DNA of 64,000 nt. Origin: an uncultured Muribaculaceae bacterium (GTDB lineage Bacteria > Bacteroidota > Bacteroidia > Bacteroidales > Muribaculaceae). The stretch covers positions 58,183-122,182 of the forward strand of contig CAJTSR010000005.1 in NCBI GenBank assembly GCA_910579035.1. Reading direction: 5' to 3'. Each line of letters begins with the position of its first letter. Within the stretch, counting starts at the first letter, position 1. The notes under the pieces were generated by a model. It saw only the letters and a list, made by a program, of their open reading frames with translations. It did no database searches and had not been told where the DNA came from. The translations under genes and the position numbers were made by a program. Of the stretch, positions 63,920 through 64,000 are shown piece by piece.

Positions 63920-64000
63920 AAATTACAGAAGTAGTTGAAACTTAAGTTAATATAACGAATTGTCAAATACAAATGAATCGCCAAAGCGTTCATTATAAAA

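Overview
The window looks like a chromosomal contig from a GC-rich member of the Bacteroidales, most probably Muribaculaceae-like (inferred, not tested against any database). The evidence is Bacteroidetes-type promoters (TTTG, a spacer of about 20, then TAnnTTTG) before many genes, a PorW/SprE-like type IX secretion lipoprotein together with a surface protein carrying a type IX C-terminal tail, a SemiSWEET sugar carrier, two long RelA/SpoT homologs and a DUF2723 membrane glycosyltransferase. Most genes are GC-rich housekeeping genes. Three stretches are clearly AT-richer: the von Willebrand-like secreted protein (4150-6261), the DpnII-like restriction-modification locus (33656-36311) and the right edge (62800-64000).

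Layout. 1-4029: the right edge of a phage-like module (an unrecognised large protein cut by the window start, then a TerL-type terminase). 4150-6710: a secreted vWA-like protein behind a remarkable 226-bp imperfect palindrome that can fold as a rod or as an intrinsic terminator; the unit is bracketed by inverted copies of a small palindromic repeat. 6770-12387: a five-gene MacAB/TolC-type efflux operon on the minus strand. 12662-18058: lysA, an RsmF-like RNA methyltransferase, an MsbA-like ABC exporter, a DUF486 membrane protein and purN. 18097-24293: a SpoT-like RSH facing a sigma-54 activator, then lptE, a conserved hypothetical, secG and a TrhP-like U32 protein. 24453-33582: ruvX, def, ettA, manC, argS, a BI-1 protein, a MATE pump, pyrH and frr. 

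33656-36553: a horizontally acquired-looking DpnII-type system in which the Dam-like methylase and the DpnII-like nuclease are one polypeptide, followed by a DpnA-like second methylase, ending at a tandem pair of near-identical tRNA-Asn genes. 36662-39777: a small lipoprotein, trmD, rfbC, a MazG-like pyrophosphohydrolase and deoC. A 334-bp MITE-like element sits exactly at the deoC stop codon. 40383-49682: ompA, a SemiSWEET, recQ, then greA, HIT, a thioredoxin-fold lipoprotein lacking CxxC, rmuC, a rhomboid and an endonuclease/exonuclease/phosphatase-fold protein. 49928-57334: a bifunctional-looking RelA/SpoT, a PgpH-like 7TM-HD phosphodiesterase and PorW. 57358-62739: queG, a polysaccharide deacetylase and a DUF2723 glycosyltransferase on the minus strand. 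62989-63919: an XRE controller and the N-terminal part of an Eco31I-family type IIS restriction enzyme that stops before the expected HNH nuclease.

The strongest candidates for something new are the 6316-6541 structured RNA, the fused DpnII system, the MITE at deoC, the truncated type IIS enzyme with its controller, and a composite dispersed repeat (a CGCGnn-GT-nnCGCG hairpin plus arrays of YCACYTRN octamers) found at several gene ends.
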